A DNA stretch of 64,000 bases, from positions 42,712,268 to 42,776,267 of the forward strand of contig CM063108.1 in assembly GCA_031841125.1 (NCBI GenBank). Reading direction: 5' to 3'. How positions within the stretch are numbered: position 1 is the first letter of the stretch; each line of letters opens with the position of its first letter. Below are positions 58,065-64,000 of the stretch, one piece after another. Position numbers and translations under genes: made by a program. Source of the DNA: Acanthococcus lagerstroemiae. Its lineage: Eukaryota; Arthropoda; Insecta; Hemiptera; Eriococcidae. The notes beneath the pieces are model-generated. The model was not told the origin of the DNA. It worked only from the letters and a program-made list of their open reading frames with translations, and searched no databases.

Positions 58065-59012
58065 AGGTGAGGTAGGGTAAGATGACTCACATTTTGAAGA
58101 ATGGTCGTAGCTTTTTGACAAAACATCCGATAGGGCAGAAAGTGCGGCTACAGATACCTACTCTGATTCTTTATCTACAATTTTTATTAAGATGTGTTTT
58201 GGTATAACTCATCCCACCCAACAGAGGTGTAATCATTTTCCTAGACCCAATTTTTTTGGCTAGATGCCTTTCTTTGATGGTCGGGTACGATATGGAAATT
58301 ACATGTTAAATCAATAAACTGTAACGAAAATATGCCAACTCTTACGATTATTTTTGATTCAAGTGTAAAGCGTATAAAATGCAACTTTTAAGTAAGTTAG
58401 GGTTCTTTCCGAAATTCTTAAAAATCGGCTGGCTTTACGTATGCTATGATTTTTTTCACATGTTCCATCGCGTCTTTCAGTTGCGTTTCTGCATGTCTCA
58501 GACCCTCTAGTGGTATTTCTGACGTAATTCGACACCATAATTTGAAATAAAAACTGAGAAATTTTTGTTAGAACATTAATAATCGAAATTTACCATTCAT
58601 TAAATTGCGGCACCTTGCCCTACTCACACTTTGGCCATCTTACCCACCATTAGAAATTGCCGTACTGTGTAACTTGGAGGACAAAAAAAAAAAAAGTATA
58701 ATAGTTCGATTTAAATACCATGTATCTAACCCATAATAATACATTGAAAATCGTCAAAAATTAATTACAATTTCGCAAGATTACTTCAAAACGATCAAAC
58801 ATTTTCAAGCACTTTTTCACATATAAAAATCACGGAAAAAATCATAGAAAAAGAACGAACGGGTCTTCGGCTTTGAGAATTTGAACACAAGGTCTGGTAT
58901 AGAATCGCTACAAACCTACTTCGTCACTTTTATTCTACAGGGCTGTTAACATGGCAAACAGACACCTATGTGTCATCTTACCCACTGCATCATATTACCC
59001 TACTTTACCTTT
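58065..59012. mobile_element. 0.95-kb inverted-end element
   Basis: Left AGGTGAGGTAGGGTAAGATG and right CATCTTACCCACTGCAT..ACCCTACTTTACCT. An internal CTTACCCACCAT near 58637 repeats the end motif. No long frame with a recognisable transposase. Confidence 0.55.
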
Positions 59013-59783
59013 TATTACCTTTGGAAAATTACACTATCTTACTCCTCCTTAAAATGGTTTGGTATCGTCCCCTTTTCGCATAATTTCATCAAGTCATCAT
59101 ACTTCGGTTTGGAAAGAGACACTCTTGATAAGTGGGCTGGCTTCAAGTTATTTAATACCTTATTTCGTTTTCTCTTTGTTATAGTTGAAACCATACTCTT
59201 TAAAATTTAAAGCGCTTTTTATCACCTTGAAATGACAATTTTTCGGATCGTTCTTTTCAAAAATAGCAGTCTGAATTTCAGCAACCTTGAAGTCAGTTTT
59301 ATCATCGCACTTCAAACTTGACAACAATGTTGTTCGAAATAATGTCTCAAAAAATACCGATTTGGACGGTTTTGACAGCGTTTGATTATTGTTGAGGGAT
59401 AAGGCTCGCTCGACCTTGGTAAGACCGAGGCTTATTCATGATTTTAAATCAATTCGTGTTATGCATTTTGTAACCGATTCTCGTATATTTTCTCTGGCAC
59501 TCATCCTCGTAAAAACAGTTTTTAGAAACGTTAAAATCGGGAAGGAAGAGGCTGATCATTTTTTAGGGGAGCCGGAATCTAAACAGTATTTGCTAAAGCA
59601 AGCGCCAGTTTCAAAAATTTACCGTAACCAGAGCCAGAGCTGGATCATATTTTCGGCCTTAGTTTCGGTCCTTCTATTTGTCGTTTCCCCCTCCAATTCC
59701 TTGAACCTTCTCTGAAACACTTCCCTCTTTCTCTAAGAATTATCTGAAAACCGATCAGAAACTACATTTTTTAGCGAAGACAG

Positions 59784-59952
59784 CAGGGCCGTACCGACGG
59801 GGGGGGGGCATTGGCAAAAAACCATGGGTTGAGACGGAGAGGTACATGTAGGAAATTGGATAAATTTAGAGTATTTGTAGCCCCCACCCCACCAAGAAAT
59901 AATATTCATCTTAATCGAAACCCCCCTTACTTAAATCCTAGGTACGGCCCTG
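59784..59952. mobile_element. 169-bp hAT-type MITE, TIR CAGGGCCGTACC
   Basis: Ends CAGGGCCGTACC / GGTACGGCCCTG; flanks GAAGACAG and GGAGACCG agree at 6 of 8 positions, a worn target duplication. G-rich and C-rich runs pair inside. Confidence 0.7.
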
Positions 59953-61660
59953 GGAGACCGACATTGGGAACAATTACTTACCGGAGCGGAACTGATCTCA
60001 AAAATTGTAGCCGAAGAAGTATCGAACAAATTTGTTTTAGAACTGGAACCAGATCGGAGCAGTTTCGGTTTCGAGGCGGGCACCGGATCCCGAACTACAG
60101 TCAGGGACGAAAAGAAGGGGCGAGGGGCTTGTCCCTAAGCCTCAGTCTGAGTTGGGGCATTTTAGTAGATGGATCAAAAGTTCGGTAAATCCAACCAGTC
60201 ATAAGGTTGTTTTTTTTTAAGCATTTACAAATAAATTTTGATACTTGGGAATTTCGAGTTGAGTTAGTTGGGAATTAACAATTTTTGTCCCTCCAGAAAA
60301 AACTTTTCGCTAAATCCCTGATTACAATGTATACTTTACATTGTATAGTAATGATGAGGGGGGAAAAAAACTGAAAATATTTTACGAGTAAGTAATCTGA
60401 GCTTGAGGATACGTTTGCGTTACTCACCAGGTTGGTTGCATTGATTTGTGTCAATGTACTTCGTATACCTAATCCTAGAACAGTATGTACCAGCGCCAGT
60501 TTTGGAACTTGGAGGTGAGCTCGGCTTTTGTCGACTTCAAAATCTCGCCGACTCTAGTATTCGCACCGTACCTGCCAGCAGTTGTACTAATTCCTTCATG
60601 GCCTGTTTGAGTTCGAGAATTACCGAAAGAAGCACTCGCACCATATCCGCCTGTAGCTGCACCAACCCCCCGTCAGTCTGCTGGAGCATGACTGTCATCG
60701 AATGTGTCTCAACTCACATATATGGCAAACCAAAAAATATCAACAAAGTTAATGGCCCCATTCTGTTAGATCCAGTAGTATTAAATTATAAATATGAATG
60801 TGACCTCGGTAATTTGCTATCATTAAGATCAGCACGTTAGTGAAGGTCTCTCAAAAATGTAACTGCCTTACAGATGCATTCGTTTAATCTTATCTAATTT
60901 GCAAATAGTATGCATCTTGATATCTCTACACAATGTCTAAAATTTTATCAGCAAAAATACATTCTAAATGTGATGTTGAATAAGAAAACATTCCGAAGAT
61001 AAGAGAAATCCAAACATCAGGTTACTTTTTTAAAAAGTCCGAAAAATAGGATGGACGCTTATGTATGAGTTCTTACATGTTTTTGTACTCTTGGGAATAT
61101 GTTTATTCAAATAAGGGGGAAAATGTATTCAAGGGTTAAGCTCTCCACATAGGAGAACTGATTATTAGGACTCCGAATCGCAAAAAATCCAAAAATGATT
61201 TTTAGACGCTTGGGTATATTTTCTCGTCTAAGGTCACAAATGATCTGACCGTATGTAAATATGATATAAATATCGTATGCACTTGTAGCGTAATCAAAAT
61301 TTGAGGACTGCTATCCTGACTTTTGTTCGAATTTTCAAAACGACTTCCGTTAAAGTATCCTGACTCATCCGGCCTCGAAGTCCCTGAATTCGTTTTAGCT
61401 CCGTGATATTGTCAGTTTCCTGCATAGGACATTGGTTTAAGGCGAAATGTGAAAAAAGGGATTGCCTTCAGAGAAATTAAAAATTGAGGAAACATAGTTT
61501 CGATATAGTATTGTTCGTTGCATTGTAGTCAACATGTTAACTGTGTCAAAATCAATCAGATTACCTACGTTTGTTTGAATGCATGTATCGTGACCAAAAT
61601 ATTGGGAAAGGTACCTACTACCTACCTAATATTCTCAGCGTTGAGAAACTTCTTGGAATT
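59953..61660. other. Spacer with a coiled-coil-like - strand reading
   Basis: The - strand at about 60695-60535 reads MTVMLQQTDGGLVQLQADMV..ILELKQAMKELVQLLAG, a leucine-heptad pattern such as transposon-encoded ORF1/gag proteins have, but short and isolated. Nothing else is recognised. Confidence 0.3.
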
Positions 61661-62324
61661 CGGAAATGACATTTTATTTTAGTATATTTAATGCATTAAT
61701 AAAATACATTCTACTCGCGGTTGTGTTTTTTGTCTTCATAGTTTTTGGTAGGGGAAAGAAGTCCCACTGTAGGCGATGTTCTCGATGTCAGTACCTATAC
61801 CTTTATAGACCCCACAATTAGTGATTGAAATTGTACTGATGAGCAATTGCGCTCTCGTCTACCTTCAGCAATTCCCATTTTAATCCACTGTGATAAAATT
61901 ACAGTCCGGACGTAAACATAAAAGAGAACTAGGGGCTTAGCATGTCAAATCCTCTGAAAGCTCCTTCCCCCTCTCCCTCAAAAAATTAAGACGTTACACA
62001 AGCGAACGAATTTTCAGAATTATTTTGATACTTGTTCGCCCCCTATCCTGATCCCTGTACTCCAAGTCGGCTATTTGCGCTTATGCATTTGTGTATATGA
62101 ACAATGATTCTGCTCCGCTACCTTTCTGTTATCAGTTTATTGCTTCGTGCAAAATAAACATATTGGCTGTGTTACATTGCTAATAAAATATGAAAATTTT
62201 GAAATCTTAGAACAAATGGTTATAATTATGTGGCCGCGTGTGGACATTTTTCTGTGTGATGTGGTACTTGTAAATGCTTAGAAACTCGTTAAGCACAATC
62301 TTCAGATCAATTCTTTCCAGAATG
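61661..62324. repeat. CAL7 3' flank, duplicate of the CAL5 3' flank
   Basis: Matches 46216-46791 with an extra CT-rich insertion around 61930-62060. With the exons this makes a duplicated block of about 1.4-1.5 kb. Confidence 0.7.
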
Positions 62325-63047
62325 CTAGCGTCTATTTGGAAGAATATTAACTATTACTCCCGAAGCTTGCACTACTGGCGTGCATCCTTGTTCGAAATTC
62401 GATACCACATTGCTCAAGCTTGTTCCTCTAAGATTCCGTAAACTTTGGAACGCTGATCGGAACTACGAACCATATAACAGTGAAAATTAGTACCGATTGA
62501 TGGGCAGAAACTCATATGAAATATCAGCCTTGAAAAAAGAAAGAGAAACAGTAGAACCGAATCTGTACCTGATCAATTGATATCACAGGCGCGATATATT
62601 TTGGTGGAGTGATGAAAGTAGCGCAAAAATATAGCGCATCATTGTCTTCAATATCGACGTAAGATCCGGGGTAGGCGTAGTAGAATGGCATTTTTTTTTG
62701 TGATCTCCCGAAGGAACTCCAATAACGGCAATGTTCCTGGCTGAACTATAACCGAACCTGGTTTAGTCAAGTTTTTCATTATACCCTTTAGAGTCCGAAA
62801 TGATGGATTGGGGATGTATCCTTCCTAGAAAGTATTGGAATCAAAATACACCATCGATCTTAATCATAAAGTTTTAAAATTATGTTGAATGTTGGTTTCC
62901 TGTCGAGTAGTCGTAGGTGAATACGTGCGTAAACTTACCACAAATATTGGAACTGCAAAAATCATAAGACCGTCACGTTTTGAAAAGGCGTTCGCGTATG
63001 TCCTGTACTTCTTGTTATAGTAGTAAAAATTCATGTATATCGGGGCT
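62325..63047 (-). pseudogene. CAL7: exons 4-6 of a carbonic-anhydrase-like gene, frameshifted
   Basis: - strand exons 63047-62939 (109 bases; APIYMNFYYYNKKY, KRDGLMIF), 62824-62569 and 62462-62325 (FRSAFQSLRN, GCTPVVQASG, stop TAG). Very similar to CAL5 along exons, introns 4-5 and the 3' flank. Exon 5 is 256 bases rather than 255 because a run of nine T (62691-62699, nine A in the coding sense) has one base too many; downstream of it the original frame (FYYAYPGSYVDIE..) is otherwise open to the splice donor. A single homopolymer indel is as easily a sequencing error as a real lesion. Exons 1-3 are not found in the last 950 bases and, judging from CAL5's 5.5-kb intron 3, would lie beyond the window. 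Confidence 0.8.
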
Positions 63048-63880
63048 CTGAAATGAATCGTTGATGGGTCACTATCGAAAAAGTGGCCATTTTGTGACAC
63101 ATTACGACGTCATTTCGCAATATTTTCGAGAGTCTTGATTTCCCTTCGTATCGTATATATTTCCTGATTATGGAATAAGTCAATTGATATGATCCCATTC
63201 TCCCCTACCTCCAGTGGAAAAACAGCCTAACATTCCTTTTGTCATTCTCCTGATCTACGTACCATACTTCTTAGACTCACTGTGGGGCTCACACACATTT
63301 TTTTGGGACTAATCTTATACAATTATGGAGGTTGAGTCTAGTCTTAAAAAGGCATACGCGCCATAGCCCAATCCATTTGACAATTTTAATTGACTTTATT
63401 TCACCTCCCCATAATTGTTCAAAATTCAAACTGTCTTATTTTGTTATGATTATCGAGCCGTGAAGCTACACTCTCGGGCTATGGGCTCGGAAAAGGTTGT
63501 TATCTACATATATGTCGCATGGGTATCCAGCAGCGGAAAGGTAGATAAGAGGCTGTTGTTTATGCGCATGTGGGAGTGGGAGAGGACCGAAATTCGACTA
63601 TTTTAAAAGGTCGCTTGTTCACTAATGACGCGGCTCCCCATGAGGCAGTGATTTGAATCGCTGCCGCCTCCTTATGGAGACCCTAAACTGGGGCAGAGAG
63701 TTGGAAAAAATAAAACTGGAGATTGGTGCTGTTTATGATACCAGTCAATTATACGTGATAAATGTCTTTGTTTTAATGTCAAAATGAATACTTTGTTGGA
63801 TAGAGAGAAGAGGTGAAAATTAAGACGTAACAGTGCATTTTCTTGCTTTTTAAGTATGAAAGTCTTTCAAAAAGTAAGGT
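63048..63880. other. Intron 3 side of CAL7, no gene
   Basis: The first ~140 bases continue the similarity to CAL5 intron 3 (47518-47660). No exon 3 block (TGG..W) was found. Confidence 0.4.
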
Positions 63881-64000
63881 AACATGGCCAATAAAAAAAT
63901 ACAACAGATGTATTCACATACTATTTCTCGACATAATTTCGCAGTTCATTTGAACATTTGTCCTACTGGTGGATTAGTTTTTCTATACCACTGGCATACC
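63880..64000 (-). mobile_element. Tc1/mariner transposase C-terminus at the window edge
   Basis: - strand reading YASGIEKLIHQ*DKCSNELRNYVEK*, matching the G...L..RW.KC....G.YVEK ending of mariner-type transposases with a stop in place of the tryptophan. The remainder lies beyond the window. Confidence 0.5.

Overview
The window is eukaryotic nuclear DNA: AT-rich, with spliced genes whose introns have GT/AG ends, and packed with non-LTR, LTR and DNA transposons and microsatellites. The repeat repertoire (RTE-like and jockey/CR1-like LINEs, hAT, mariner, MULE and Harbinger elements) and the compact secreted-protein genes suggest an arthropod, most likely an insect. I cannot place it more precisely. 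There is no operon structure, CRISPR array or prokaryotic signal.

The only host genes I can support form one local family. I reconstructed six-exon genes with identical intron phases (1,1,2,0,0) and nearly constant internal exon lengths (about 160, 145-148, 109 and 246-255 bases). The conceptual proteins have the alpha-carbonic-anhydrase layout: a W-P..L..P..PINI-like start, an N-T-G-H-like turn, an L-T-G-G-P-L block followed by a Y/F-x-Y/F-W block, a K-Y-x-S-x-x-x-A....R-D-G block, a Y-Y-Y-A-Y-P-G block, and a final F...LRN...G.RP.Q....  tail. In every copy where the zinc-ligand positions can be read, all three histidines are replaced. This is therefore a tandemly expanded, apparently zinc-free set of secreted carbonic-anhydrase-like proteins, and is the main discovery candidate.

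Layout: two copies lie on the + strand, CAL1 (2130-5789, one in-frame stop) and CAL2 (9992-19233, intact). After a TE-rich interval (19.2-33.6 kb) come five copies on the - strand: CAL3 (33682-36991, intact), CAL4 (40812-45047, decayed, exons 4-6 only), CAL5 (46792-53889, intact), CAL6 (about 55945-56400, decayed exons 5-6) and CAL7 (62325-63047, exons 4-6, one homopolymer frameshift, 5' part not found in the window). CAL5 and CAL7 share a recent segmental duplication. The cluster shows gene birth and death: three intact, two with single lesions, two decayed.

Mobile DNA explains most of the rest. CAL1 intron 2 carries a jockey/CR1-like LINE. CAL2 introns carry Harbinger-like and other MITEs, a tRNA-derived SINE, a MULE relic and a 5'-truncated RTE-like LINE. 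The 22.4-31.9 kb interval is a hub of nested hAT-type elements, many flanked by perfect 8-bp target duplications, some sitting inside a degenerate Ty3/gypsy-like retrotransposon. CAL5 intron 3 holds an unexplained GC-rich inverted-repeat island (49.5-51.4 kb). CAL names are labels used here only.
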